Source of the DNA: Methylomonas methanica MC09
Lineage (GTDB): Bacteria > Pseudomonadota > Gammaproteobacteria > Methylococcales > Methylomonadaceae
Assembly (NCBI RefSeq): GCF_000214665.1
Contig: NC_015572.1
Coordinates: forward strand, 620,001-684,000
Direction: 5' to 3'
Length of the DNA stretch: 64,000 nucleotides
Position numbers and translations under genes: made by a program. Shown in pieces: positions 16,521 to 25,499 of this stretch; positions within the stretch are counted from its first letter, which is position 1, and every line of letters begins with the position of its first letter. Under the pieces are notes generated by a model that worked only from the letters and a program-made list of their open reading frames with translations, made no database searches and had not been told where the DNA came from.

Positions 16521-17399
16521 ATGACGGCAAAACACTATACACTGGGGTTTCTCGGCATCGGTTTAATGGGGCAACCCATGACGCTGCGCTTGCTGGAGGC
16601 GGGGTTTGCGGTCAACGTCTGGAATCGCAGTGCCGATAAGTTGTCGGTCGTTGCCGAGGCCGGCGCCCGGGTCTGCGGCAGCGTTGCGGAAGTGGTTGCT
16701 GCATCCGACGTGATTTTGATGTGTTTGGCCGATACGGCGGCGGTCGAATGCGTGGTCAACGAGCAGATCATTCCGTGCGGCGGTGCCGGTAAATTGCTTA
16801 TCGATTTATCCAGCATAGCGCCGGAAACCACGCGCCAACTCGCAAGCCGGCTGAAACAGCAATGCTATATGCGTTGGGTCGATGCGCCGGTCTCCGGCGG
16901 CACCGTGGGCGCCGAGCAGGGCAGTTTGGCAATCATGGCGGGTGGCGGCACGGACGATATCGAGGTCGCCCGACAAGTGCTGCAACCGCTGTATAGCCGG
17001 TTGACGCACATGGGGCCGGTCGGCAGCGGGCAGACCACTAAAATCTGCAACCAGATGATCGTCAGCTGCAATGTGCTGGTGATTGCGGAAATGATGGCGC
17101 TGGCCGAGCAAGCCGGTGTCGAGAGCGCCAAAATACCCGAAGCCTTGGCCGGCGGTTTTGCCGATTCCAAGCCGCTGCAAATCGTCGGGCGGGAAATGGC
17201 CGCCGATCGGTTCGAGCCGGTAAAATGGCGGGTAAAAACCCTGTTAAAAGATTTAAACATGGCCGGTGACTTGGCGTCCGCGCATGGCAGCGCCGTTCCC
17301 ATGTCCGGGCTGGCCGCCCAGCTGATGCAATTGCACGGCAGTAAGGGGTTTTTAGAGCAAGACCCGTCCACCTTGATTAAATTGTACCGGTCGGCCTGA
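16521..17399 (+). CDS. glxR: 2-hydroxy-3-oxopropionate reductase
   Basis: A 292-residue member of the beta-hydroxyacid dehydrogenase family. N-terminal Rossmann motif GFLGIGLMGQPM binds NAD(P)H; the substrate motif DAPVSGGTVGAEQG is at about 116-130 and the catalytic Lys sits in GQTTKICNQ near 171. Together with the adjoining hydroxypyruvate isomerase the likely role is tartronate semialdehyde to D-glycerate in glyoxylate use. Its stop overlaps the start of the isomerase gene (TGATG). Confidence 0.88.
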   Translation: MTAKHYTLGFLGIGLMGQPMTLRLLEAGFAVNVWNRSADKLSVVAEAGARVCGSVAEVVAASDVILMCLADTAAVECVVNEQIIPCGGAGKLLIDLSSIAPETTRQLASRLKQQCYMRWVDAPVSGGTVGAEQGSLAIMAGGGTDDIEVARQVLQPLYSRLTHMGPVGSGQTTKICNQMIVSCNVLVIAEMMALAEQAGVESAKIPEALAGGFADSKPLQIVGREMAADRFEPVKWRVKTLLKDLNMAGDLASAHGSAVPMSGLAAQLMQLHGSKGFLEQDPSTLIKLYRSA

Positions 17400-18196
17400 T
17401 GCTGCGCTTTACCGCCAATCTGAGCATGCTGTTTACCGAATTACCGTTAACGGAGCGATTTCAGGCTGCCAAGCAGCACGGATTTAATGCGGTTGAAATT
17501 CAGTTTCCCTTTGACTTGCCGGCCGCCACCCTTCAGGCGCTGTTGCAAGAGCACGATTTAAAGTTGGTGTTGTTTAATGTCGATGCCGACGACTTGCTGC
17601 GAGGCGGCGAGGGGTTGGCTGCGGTGCCGGAAAAACAGGAGATGTTTAGGGCCGCCGTCGCGCAGGCATGCGATTATGCCGAGCTGTTACAGCCGGACTG
17701 CGTCAATGTGCTGCCGGGGCGATGTCTGAATGCCGGTCGCTTAGCCGAGTATCGGCAGACTTTTAAGGATAACTTGGCTTACGCGGCCGATGTTTTCGCC
17801 GACATCGGGGTGACGACGGTATTCGAAGCGATTAACAGCCTCGATATGCCGGGCTTTATCGTCGATAGTTCCGCCAAAATGCTGTCGGTTTTACGCGAAG
17901 TGAATCATCCCCGCGTGCGTCTGCAATACGATATTTACCATATGAGCCGCATGCGAGAGGACTGCGCGGCATTTTTGTCCCAACACATCGATAAAGTGGG
18001 TCACATACAATTTGCCGATTGCCCGGGCCGCGGTCAACCCGGTAGCGGCGCGGTGGATTTTGCCGCGCTGTTCGAGCTGATTGAAGGTTTAGCTTATAAA
18101 GGCTGGCTCGGCGCGGAATACAAACCAATCCCAACAACGACAGCTAGTTTGGGCTGGATTAAAACCCGGCAGGTTACCGAAACAGCCGCGTTATAA
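17399..18196 (+). CDS. hyi: Hydroxypyruvate isomerase
   Basis: A 265-residue TIM-barrel protein closely similar to E. coli Hyi: it begins MLRFTANLSMLF (E. coli MLRFSANLSMLF) and contains EAINSLDMPGF, RLQYDIYHMSRM, GHIQFADCPGRGQPGSGAVDF and GAEYKPIPTT with the metal-binding Glu, Asp and His residues. Interconverts hydroxypyruvate and tartronate semialdehyde. Translationally coupled to glxR. No glyoxylate carboligase gene is in the window, so where the tartronate semialdehyde comes from is open. Confidence 0.9.
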   Translation: MLRFTANLSMLFTELPLTERFQAAKQHGFNAVEIQFPFDLPAATLQALLQEHDLKLVLFNVDADDLLRGGEGLAAVPEKQEMFRAAVAQACDYAELLQPDCVNVLPGRCLNAGRLAEYRQTFKDNLAYAADVFADIGVTTVFEAINSLDMPGFIVDSSAKMLSVLREVNHPRVRLQYDIYHMSRMREDCAAFLSQHIDKVGHIQFADCPGRGQPGSGAVDFAALFELIEGLAYKGWLGAEYKPIPTTTASLGWIKTRQVTETAAL

Positions 18197-18227
18197 TAGT
18201 TAAGCGTTAAAATTACAGGTCTTTACC

Positions 18228-18605
18228 ATGTCCAAATTCGATTTAACCATTCATCATGCCAGCTTAATAGTCTCCGATACCCAGCAATCGTTGACGTTTT
18301 ATCGGGATATTTTAGGCATGCAGCCCACGGAACGCCCGCCCTTACCGTTTCCCGGCGCTTGGTTGCAAATCGGCGAACAGCAGATACATCTGCTGGAATT
18401 GGACAATCCCGATCCGACTACCGGTCGGCCGCCGCATGGCGGCAGAGACCGCCACGTGGCCCTGCATTGCAGTTCGGTGGATGCCTTGCGCGATGAGCTG
18501 GAAAAAGCGGGTATGGCCTATACCATGAGTATTTCCGGACGCAAGGCGCTGTTTTGCCGGGATCGGGATGGTAATGCACTGGAGTTTATCGAACGACCGT
18601 CGTGA
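18228..18605 (+). CDS. VOC (glyoxalase-like) family protein
   Basis: A 125-residue vicinal-oxygen-chelate protein with two beta-alpha-beta units: IHHASLIVSDTQQSLTFYRDILGM at the N-terminus, and DRHVALHCSSVDAL with a final NALEFIERP Glu. The metal-binding His and Glu positions seem kept. Substrate unknown; it may be a methylmalonyl-CoA epimerase-like or dioxygenase-like protein. Follows hyi by 31 bases. Confidence 0.75.
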   Translation: MSKFDLTIHHASLIVSDTQQSLTFYRDILGMQPTERPPLPFPGAWLQIGEQQIHLLELDNPDPTTGRPPHGGRDRHVALHCSSVDALRDELEKAGMAYTMSISGRKALFCRDRDGNALEFIERPS

Positions 18606-18611
18606 TTTTCC

Positions 18612-19148
18612 ATGACCAAAATAGTCCTTTATGCGGTGTTATTAATTTGTAGCTTGGCGATGCTGTTGCTGCTTGGCGGTTTTAGTTTCTGGCAGTTGGG
18701 GTGGGTTAACTGGGCAAGTTGCTTTTATTTCTTGGCGGGGCAAATTATATTGGCCGCTTTTTTGTTACTTTTACTATTAGGGTGCGGGCTGTTCGTACAA
18801 GCCCTATATGTGGAACTTGCCGTGTATTTCCGCTGGGATGCCGTGGCTCTGCGGCGGGTCGCCATGTTGCGGCAGCTGCAATACCATGCCGGGCAGCGGC
18901 TGTTAGTGGAAAAGAGCCAGATATACTATTTATACGAGTTAAAACGCCAGCGACTGTTGGCCGCCGACAATAAAAGGCACAGTCGTGCGCTGTTCAAGGC
19001 CGTGTCGGCGGAGTTGCGGCAGTCAGTCGAGCCGGACAGTTTTAAATCCCTGCAAAAACATCTTAAGCAGCATCGCAACCAAGCCAACCCTCAGGCGATA
19101 CTGGCTTTACGCGAGCGGGTGTTATGTCGATCCTCAATCGCTGGCTGA
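18612..19148 (+). CDS. Two-helix membrane protein, hypothetical
   Basis: 178 residues: two membrane helices (about 3-25 and 37-62) followed by a basic, probably helical cytoplasmic part ending in RVLCRSSIAG. No family recognised. Its last 25 bases overlap the next gene in another frame, so the two are translationally coupled and probably form a functional pair. Confidence 0.6.
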   Translation: MTKIVLYAVLLICSLAMLLLLGGFSFWQLGWVNWASCFYFLAGQIILAAFLLLLLLGCGLFVQALYVELAVYFRWDAVALRRVAMLRQLQYHAGQRLLVEKSQIYYLYELKRQRLLAADNKRHSRALFKAVSAELRQSVEPDSFKSLQKHLKQHRNQANPQAILALRERVLCRSSIAG

Positions 19149-19660
19149 GCGGCGCGCTGGGCATTTGGCGCAGCAAACGCGATGAACATTTGCGCTGGCA
19201 TTTGGCCCGACAGCCGGATGTCGCCGCGTTGCGTGAAGCCAGAGCGTTGGCGGAGCAGGCGCTTGTTGCGCAATTGAAAAAACAAGCCCGGCACTTGGCG
19301 CACGAGTTGGCGATGAGGGAAACCCGGCACAACAACGAATTGGCAATGCTGAAAATCCAGTGCAAGCAGGATTTAAAGGATTATCAGCAATATCTCCAAT
19401 CGCTGGAAAAGCTCAAACTCAGTTTGCGGGAAAACTTTTCCCACTTGCCGGAAGCGGTGGCATTTACCATTCATCATCACGCCAAACAACTGCTGAACCG
19501 CATGTGGGACGAGCAAGACCCCCGGCAAAAGCTCAAGATGGAAATGCAATTGCTTGAGTTCATGGCTGCTGTGCATGAAGACAGTATCGGTTCGTTAAAT
19601 GCCGCCGAGCCGGTCTCCCTGCCGCAAAAGACGCTGGCGTTTATCGATAACGGAAGTTAG
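19124..19660 (+). CDS. Helical hypothetical protein
   Basis: 178 residues rich in Lys, Glu, Gln and Leu, largely alpha-helical and coiled-coil prone (ALAEQALVAQLKKQARHLAH; QDLKDYQQYLQSLEKLKLSL). No signal peptide or membrane segment. No family assigned. It overlaps the preceding membrane protein gene and its stop overlaps that of the convergent trkA by four bases. A cytosolic partner of the preceding membrane protein is plausible. Confidence 0.6.
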   Translation: MSILNRWLSGALGIWRSKRDEHLRWHLARQPDVAALREARALAEQALVAQLKKQARHLAHELAMRETRHNNELAMLKIQCKQDLKDYQQYLQSLEKLKLSLRENFSHLPEAVAFTIHHHAKQLLNRMWDEQDPRQKLKMEMQLLEFMAAVHEDSIGSLNAAEPVSLPQKTLAFIDNGS

Positions 19661-21012
19661 ATGGGTTGAAAATAACCTTCGATGGCCTTGATGAGTTTTT
19701 TTTCCAAGGCAAACATCACCACATGGTCGCCTTCGGCAAACACCGTGTCGTGGTGTACGGGAATCACTTCCTTATCCCGGATCAACGCGCCCAGGATCAC
19801 GCCGTCCGGAAGATTTATTTGATCCACCCGTTGACCAACCACCGACTTGGCGGCCACACTGCGGTGCGCTATGGCTTCAATGGCTTCCGCACTGCCGCCG
19901 CATACCGAGCTGACGCCCACCACATCGCCTTTTCTGACGTGTCTGAGGATGCTGCCCAGCGTCTCCAACTTGGGTTGAATGGCCAGATCGATATCCGTGC
20001 CGTCGACCAGTTGTAAATACGAGGTGTTGTTAATTAAACAGATGGCTTTTTTGGCGCCCAGTTTCTTGGCCAAACCCGCGGAAATTAAATTGACGCCGTC
20101 GTTATTGGTAATGGCGCAAAACAAATCCACTTCCTCGACCATTTCTTCCTGCAATAACGATTGGTCGGTGCAATCGCCGTGTAAAATCAGGGTTTTACGT
20201 AAGTCGTTGGAAATTTCCTTGGCCCGGTTAATGTCCTGTTCGATGACTTTGACCTGATAGTTATTTTCCAAGGCTATGGCAAGCCGCTTGCCGACGTGGC
20301 CGCCGCCCGCCAGCATGATGGTTTTGACAGGTGCTTCCAGTTTATGTAAATCGACCAGGGTTTTACGGACTTTGTCGCGCGGACACACGAAAAACACCTC
20401 GTCACCGGTGGCAATCAAGGCTTCGCCGTTGACGGCAATGGCCTTACCGTTACGGAATATGGCCGCAACCCGAATCATGCTGTCGGCCAGCTTTTCCTTG
20501 ACGGCCTGTATGCGTTTGCCGGTCAAAAAGCCGGTGGGTACCACGCGGATGGAAACCAATCGCACCAAGCCCTCGGCGAATTCCGAGACATGCAGCGCGC
20601 CGGGGTACTTAATCAGGTTGTGGATGGCTTCGGTGACCACTTGCTCCGGGCTGATAACAATGTCGATACCGCCGGGAGCGAATAACTCCGGATGGTTTAA
20701 AAAGTCCAGGGCGCGCACTCGGGCGATGGTTTTGGGTTTGGTATACAGGGTGTTGATGACCTGGCACGCCAGCATGTTGGTTTCATCGTTATTGGTGACC
20801 GCCAGCACCATATCGGCCGTACCGACCCCGGCTTGTTCGAGAACGCTGGGGTGAGCGGCGTTGCCTTCGATGGTGGCGATGTCGAGCCGGCCTTTCAGTG
20901 CGGACAATAAATGCGGTTTTTGATCGATGACTACAATGTCGTTTTCTTCGCTGGCAAGCGCGCCGGCAACCGAAGAGCCGGTGACGCCGGCGCCAAGAAT
21001 GACAATTTTCAT
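19657..21012 (-). CDS. trkA: Trk potassium uptake regulator TrkA
   Basis: A 451-residue peripheral subunit of Trk K+ uptake. Two tandem RCK (TrkA-N plus TrkA-C) units: KIVILGAGVTGSSVAGALA with NAD-binding GxGxxG at the start, and IMLAGGGHVGKRLAIALENN at about 230. Each Rossmann unit is followed by a C-domain; length matches family (about 458). Binds nucleotides and gates the membrane subunit TrkH/G, which is not in this window. The reading is convergent with the helical hypothetical gene. Confidence 0.93.
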   Translation of the reverse strand: MKIVILGAGVTGSSVAGALASEENDIVVIDQKPHLLSALKGRLDIATIEGNAAHPSVLEQAGVGTADMVLAVTNNDETNMLACQVINTLYTKPKTIARVRALDFLNHPELFAPGGIDIVISPEQVVTEAIHNLIKYPGALHVSEFAEGLVRLVSIRVVPTGFLTGKRIQAVKEKLADSMIRVAAIFRNGKAIAVNGEALIATGDEVFFVCPRDKVRKTLVDLHKLEAPVKTIMLAGGGHVGKRLAIALENNYQVKVIEQDINRAKEISNDLRKTLILHGDCTDQSLLQEEMVEEVDLFCAITNNDGVNLISAGLAKKLGAKKAICLINNTSYLQLVDGTDIDLAIQPKLETLGSILRHVRKGDVVGVSSVCGGSAEAIEAIAHRSVAAKSVVGQRVDQINLPDGVILGALIRDKEVIPVHHDTVFAEGDHVVMFALEKKLIKAIEGYFQPI

Positions 21013-21284
21013 TAAAACTCAGGCAGAAAAAAAGTGTATGGACTCAAGTCGAATGAGGTTGGCAGGCCGGATAGCTGTTGGTCTATGGGCAAATTATACC
21101 CTGATCGCCGATAGTGTCCATGTTAACAGTGGATAAAACCGGGCGAGGTAACCCGAAACAGCATATTCTAAAATGCGCGCAGGCGACCCGGGGATTGAAA
21201 AAAATCAAACCGGCGGGCCGAAATTGGGTAGGATAAAAGTACCTGTGAAAAACCTTTCGCGCCAGAAGAAGAGATAAAATCGAT

Positions 21285-23432
21285 ATGACTGGTAAGACAG
21301 ACGCGGTTTACATCGTGTTGATTAGCATACACGGCTTGATTCGCGGACATGACCTGGAATTGGGCCGCGATGCCGATACCGGCGGGCAGACTAAATACGT
21401 GGTCGATCTTGCCAAAGCCTTGGGGCAACAGGACAGCGTTCAGCGTGTGGACCTGATTACCCGGCAGATCATAGACGATCAAGTCAGTCCGGACTATGCC
21501 CAACCCAGCGAGGTGCTGAACGACAAAGCCAGCATCATCCGCGTCCCTGCCGGTCCCGAAGGCTACATTCCCAAGGAGGAGCTGTGGGATTGCCTGGATA
21601 TTTTTACCGATAATCTATTGCAATGGCTGAGCCAACAGCCGCGCATGCCGGATGTTTTACACGGCCATTACGCCGATGCCGGCTATGTCGGCATGCGGCT
21701 GTCGCATCTGACCGGGATTCCCTTGGTTTTCACCGGCCATTCCCTGGGGCGGGATAAGCGTACCCAATTGCTGGCCATGGGCTTGCGTAGCGACTTGCTG
21801 GAGCAGCGTTACCACATTTCCCGCCGCATCAACGCCGAAGAAGACGTACTGGCTACCGCGGATTTGGTGATAACCAGTACTCATAATGAAATTTCCGAGC
21901 AGTACGAGTTGTACGATTATTATCACCCCGAACGCATGGTGGTGATAGCGCCCGGTACCGACTTGGAACAATTCCACCCGGCCGACGGCACTGCAGGCGA
22001 CATTGCCTTTATTCAGGCTTTGAAACCGTTTTTAACCGAACCCGAAAAGCCGGTCATATTGGCGTTATCGCGGCCGGACGAACGCAAAAACATTGTCTCG
22101 CTGGTAAAAGCCTACGGCGAATCGGCCGAATTACAGGCGCTGGCCAATCTGGTGATTATCGCCGGTAACCGGGACGATATTCGGGAGATGAACGAGGGGG
22201 CTCAAGCGGTATTAACGGAGATTCTGTTGTTGGCCGATTGTTATGATTTGTACGGTAAGCTGGCCTTGCCCAAGCATCACAAGCAAGACGAAGTACCGGA
22301 TATTTACCGCTTGGCGGCCCTGTCCAAAGGGGTGTTCATCAACCCGGCCCTGACCGAACCGTTCGGTTTGACGCTACTGGAAGCGGCAGCCTGCGGCGCG
22401 CCGTTGGTAGCGACTGAAAACGGCGGACCGGTGGATATCATCGGCAATTGTAAAAACGGCTTGCTGGTCGATCCGCTGGACACGCAAGCAATAGCCGATG
22501 CCTTATTATCCATCCTGAAAGATTCCGGCCAATGGCAAACCTTCTCCGAGCATGGCTTACGGAATGTGCGCCGATTTTATTCCTGGCAGGCGCACGCCCG
22601 ACGGTATCTGGATAAACTGCAGCCCTTATTGAAACCGCACCAACCGGTCGTTAAATCGCCGCCGGTCCGCAATGCGTTGCGCTATCGCAGCCGGGCGATA
22701 TTTACCGACATCGATCAAAGCTTGCTCGGTAACGCCGAAGGTTTGCAGCAATTCGTCGACACGCTGCGCAGTCAGCGTAAGACTGTATTTTTGGGCATCG
22801 CCACCGGACGCCGCCTGGATTCGGCGCTGGCTATTTTGAAGAAAAACGGCGTACCGACCCCGGATGTATTGATTACCAGCTTGGGCACGGAGATTTATTA
22901 CGCGCCGCATATCAAAACCGATACCGCTTGGGCGCGACATATCGACTATCACTGGAACCCCAAAGCCATACGTAGAATTATGGCGGATATTCCGGGTATG
23001 TCCTTGCAGCCGGCCAGCGAGCAGAGCCGCTTTAAAATTTCCTATCACTACGATACCCATAAGGCGCCCAGTCCGGAAGAGATCAATGCCTTGCTGCGGC
23101 AGGAAGATCAATCCGTGAACGCCAATCAAGCCTTTGGGCAGTTTTTCGATATCGTACCGGCCAGAGCCTCCAAAGGGCTGGCTTTGCGCTACTTCGCCCG
23201 CCAGTGGAACATTCCGCTGGAGCGAATTTTGGTGGCAGGCGGTTCCGGAGCCGATGAAGACATGATGCACGGCAATACCCTGGCGGTGGTGGTGGCCAAT
23301 CGGCACCGGGAGGAATTGTCGCAATTATACGAAGCCGAGCGCATCTATTTTGCCCAGCAACCTCACGCCCTGGGTATTATCGAAGCGATCGACCACTACG
23401 ATTTTTTCAACGACGACGAGGGGGCGGCATGA
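21285..23432 (+). CDS. Sucrose-phosphate synthase
   Basis: 715 residues. N-terminal GT-B glycosyltransferase (IHGLIRGHDLELGRDADTGGQTKYV near 10-40; EPFGLTLLEAAACGAPLVAT near 355) joins UDP-glucose to fructose-6-phosphate. A C-terminal HAD-type domain (from about 460, IFTDIDQSLLG) is fused, as in many bacterial and plant enzymes. In the C-terminal domain the first HAD motif reads DIDQS rather than DxDxT, so this domain is probably non-catalytic or regulatory. First gene of the sucrose operon. Its stop overlaps the ATG of the phosphatase by four bases. Confidence 0.92.
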   Translation: MTGKTDAVYIVLISIHGLIRGHDLELGRDADTGGQTKYVVDLAKALGQQDSVQRVDLITRQIIDDQVSPDYAQPSEVLNDKASIIRVPAGPEGYIPKEELWDCLDIFTDNLLQWLSQQPRMPDVLHGHYADAGYVGMRLSHLTGIPLVFTGHSLGRDKRTQLLAMGLRSDLLEQRYHISRRINAEEDVLATADLVITSTHNEISEQYELYDYYHPERMVVIAPGTDLEQFHPADGTAGDIAFIQALKPFLTEPEKPVILALSRPDERKNIVSLVKAYGESAELQALANLVIIAGNRDDIREMNEGAQAVLTEILLLADCYDLYGKLALPKHHKQDEVPDIYRLAALSKGVFINPALTEPFGLTLLEAAACGAPLVATENGGPVDIIGNCKNGLLVDPLDTQAIADALLSILKDSGQWQTFSEHGLRNVRRFYSWQAHARRYLDKLQPLLKPHQPVVKSPPVRNALRYRSRAIFTDIDQSLLGNAEGLQQFVDTLRSQRKTVFLGIATGRRLDSALAILKKNGVPTPDVLITSLGTEIYYAPHIKTDTAWARHIDYHWNPKAIRRIMADIPGMSLQPASEQSRFKISYHYDTHKAPSPEEINALLRQEDQSVNANQAFGQFFDIVPARASKGLALRYFARQWNIPLERILVAGGSGADEDMMHGNTLAVVVANRHREELSQLYEAERIYFAQQPHALGIIEAIDHYDFFNDDEGAA

Positions 23433-24277
23433 CGGAACGCATACTGATTTGTACCGACCTGGATCGCACGTTATTGCCCAACGGCAGCGCCCCGGAGTCG
23501 CCGCAAGCCAGGCCCATATTCAAACGTGTGGTCGCCAGGCCGGAGGTTTTGCTGGCTTACGTCTCCGGCCGGCACAAGGCGCTGGTGGAACAGGCCATTG
23601 CCGAATACGACTTGCCGCAGCCGGATTTTGTAATCGGCGACGTCGGGACCAGCTTGTATGAACTGAAGCAAAACCACTGGCTGGCTTCCGAAGCCTGGGC
23701 AGCCGAGATTGCGCCTGACTGGGCCGGTTACGACCATGCGCGCTTGCAGGCATTACTGGCCGGATTTTCCGGGTTGACGCCGCAGGAAGCCGCCAAGCAA
23801 AATCGCTTCAAGCTCAGTTACTATCTACCCGTGGATATGGATACCGCGCCGTTGCTGAGGGACATGCAAACGCTGCTGCGGGCAAAAGGCCTGCGGGCCG
23901 AGTTGATTTACAGCGTCGATGAAGCCGAGCAAGTCGGTTTGTTGGATGTGCTGCCCGCCAGCGCTACCAAATTTCATGCCGTCGAATTCTTAATGAAGCA
24001 GCTTGGTATAGATGTGGCGCACAGCGTGTTTGCCGGCGACAGTGGTAACGATCTGCCGGTGATGGCCAGTGCCGTACAAGCGGTGTTGGTGGCCAATGCC
24101 AGTTTGGATGTGCAGCAAGAGGCGCAAAGGCTGGCCAGACAACAAGGTCATGAAGCGGCGCTATATCAGGCGAAAGGCCGGTTTTTAGGCATGAATGGTA
24201 ATTACGCGGCCGGTATTCTGGAAGGCGTCGCGTATTACTTACCGTTCACACAAGAGTGGATGCAGGCGTATGAATAA
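23429..24277 (+). CDS. Sucrose-6-phosphate phosphatase
   Basis: A 282-residue HAD-IIB phosphatase. Motif I is ICTDLDRTLLPNG, with both catalytic Asp and Thr; motif IV is FAGDSGNDLPVM. Hydrolyses sucrose-6-phosphate made by the synthase just upstream. The ATG overlaps the synthase stop (GGCATGA) and its own stop overlaps the fructokinase start, so the three genes form a tight operon. Sucrose is an osmoprotectant or reserve in methanotrophs. Confidence 0.9.
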   Translation: MTERILICTDLDRTLLPNGSAPESPQARPIFKRVVARPEVLLAYVSGRHKALVEQAIAEYDLPQPDFVIGDVGTSLYELKQNHWLASEAWAAEIAPDWAGYDHARLQALLAGFSGLTPQEAAKQNRFKLSYYLPVDMDTAPLLRDMQTLLRAKGLRAELIYSVDEAEQVGLLDVLPASATKFHAVEFLMKQLGIDVAHSVFAGDSGNDLPVMASAVQAVLVANASLDVQQEAQRLARQQGHEAALYQAKGRFLGMNGNYAAGILEGVAYYLPFTQEWMQAYE

Positions 24278-25154
24278 TTCACAGATGCAGATTTTCGGCG
24301 AAGTATTGTTCGACCATTTTCCGGACGGCAGCGTGGTGTTGGGCGGCGCGCCGTTTAACGTCGCCTGGCATTTGCAGGCCTTTAAACAAAATCCGTGTTT
24401 TATCAGCCGTATCGGTGCGGACGATACCGGGGCGGCGGTAGAAGCCGGCATGGAAAACTGGCAAATGGATTTGTCGGGTTTACAGCACGACACCGAGCAT
24501 CCCACCGGGGCTGTGCAGGTCAAGATAGAGCAGGGCGAGCCCAGTTATTTGATCGTGCCCGAACAGGCCTACGATTTTATCGACGCCGACCAGTTGCCGG
24601 CCAATGCCACGGACGGATTGCTGTATCACGGCTCCCTGGCCTTGCGTCATTCCGTGTCCCGGCAAGCGCTGGCGCGCTTGAAACAAAAACATCGCGGCAA
24701 AGTGTTTATGGACGTGAATCTGCGCGAACCGTGGTGGGACAAGGCCGAGGTGCTGGGCTGGGTGGACGAGGCGGACTGGGTCAAGTTGAATCACCTGGAG
24801 TTGCAGGCGCTGCACACCGGTTCCGATGATTTTGACGTGGCGATGCAGGCGTTTTTAGCAGAACACCGACTGCAGGGCTTGGTCGTCACCCGCGGCGAAA
24901 AAGGCGCGGTCGCCATCAATGCGGACGGTCAGCGCGCCGCGGCCGTGCCGGTAAAAGCCTTGCAGGTTGTCGATACCGTCGGCGCCGGGGATGCATTTGC
25001 TTCGGTGCTGATGTTGGGTATACATCTCGATTGGCCGTTGCAGTTAATCCTGGAACGCGCTCAGGCGTTCGCTTCCGGTATAGTCGGCCGGCGTGGCGCT
25101 ACCGTGCAGGATGCTGGGTTTTATCGGAGTTTTGTGGAAGCGTGGGGGTTATAA
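24270..25154 (+). CDS. Fructokinase, PfkB family
   Basis: 294 residues from the ATG at 24270, which overlaps the phosphatase stop (an upstream frame extension is discounted). Ribokinase/PfkB motifs: FGEVLFDHFPDG...LGGAPFNVAWHL at the N-terminus and DTVGAGDAFASVL with the catalytic Asp near 257. Length and GAP/FN motif suit bacterial fructokinase, which phosphorylates fructose. In the known methanotroph cluster amylosucrase (ams) follows; here the next region is a mobile island and no ams gene is visible. Confidence 0.85.
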   Translation: MNNSQMQIFGEVLFDHFPDGSVVLGGAPFNVAWHLQAFKQNPCFISRIGADDTGAAVEAGMENWQMDLSGLQHDTEHPTGAVQVKIEQGEPSYLIVPEQAYDFIDADQLPANATDGLLYHGSLALRHSVSRQALARLKQKHRGKVFMDVNLREPWWDKAEVLGWVDEADWVKLNHLELQALHTGSDDFDVAMQAFLAEHRLQGLVVTRGEKGAVAINADGQRAAAVPVKALQVVDTVGAGDAFASVLMLGIHLDWPLQLILERAQAFASGIVGRRGATVQDAGFYRSFVEAWGL

Positions 25155-25184
25155 AGCCGCGCGGGTGGTCTGGTATTTATGTGT

Positions 25185-25248
25185 TTTTTTAGTAGATGGT
25201 TAAAAAGAAATGGGTTTAACATGCTTGATTGCAAGACCTGACCCCGTT
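25185..25248 (+). pseudogene. 3' remnant of a second RAYT element
   Basis: The segment ending ATGCTTGATTGCAAGACC (25221-25238) TGACCCC repeats the 3' end of the intact REP-associated transposase element at 28504-28521 base for base over 18 positions. Upstream, AGTAGATGGTTAAAAAG aligns with AGTAGGGCGGTCAAAAA of the intact gene's last codons, but carries an in-frame stop. I read it as a leftover right end of another copy. Confidence 0.6.
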
Positions 25249-25274
25249 TTCCATATTTCCAGAGGGCTTTTAAT

Positions 25275-25487
25275 ATGGGAAATATAATTTCACAAGAATT
25301 AAAAGATAAGGTTTTGGAAATGCCAGAATATAGGCAAGGAGTTAATAAAGTATGGGTACGATTACAGGATCATACAATTCATCATAATGTATTTATTGCA
25401 TGGGGTGACGAGATAGTCAAAGTAGGGGAAAGCTCGGATATTCCTTTTGATGCTGAGGATATTATAGAACTTGAAAATGATTTATAG
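25275..25487 (+). CDS. Small acidic protein, hypothetical
   Basis: A 70-residue, acidic, probably soluble protein (VWVRLQDHTIHHNVFIAWGDEIVKVGE; ending IELENDL). The DNA is clearly richer in A/T than the flanking sucrose genes, suggesting transfer. It sits between remnants of REP-associated transposon ends. No family recognised. The ATG follows AGAGGGCTTTTAAT, a weak ribosome binding site. Confidence 0.5.
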   Translation: MGNIISQELKDKVLEMPEYRQGVNKVWVRLQDHTIHHNVFIAWGDEIVKVGESSDIPFDAEDIIELENDL

Positions 25488-25499
25488 TTCCAAGAGCGA

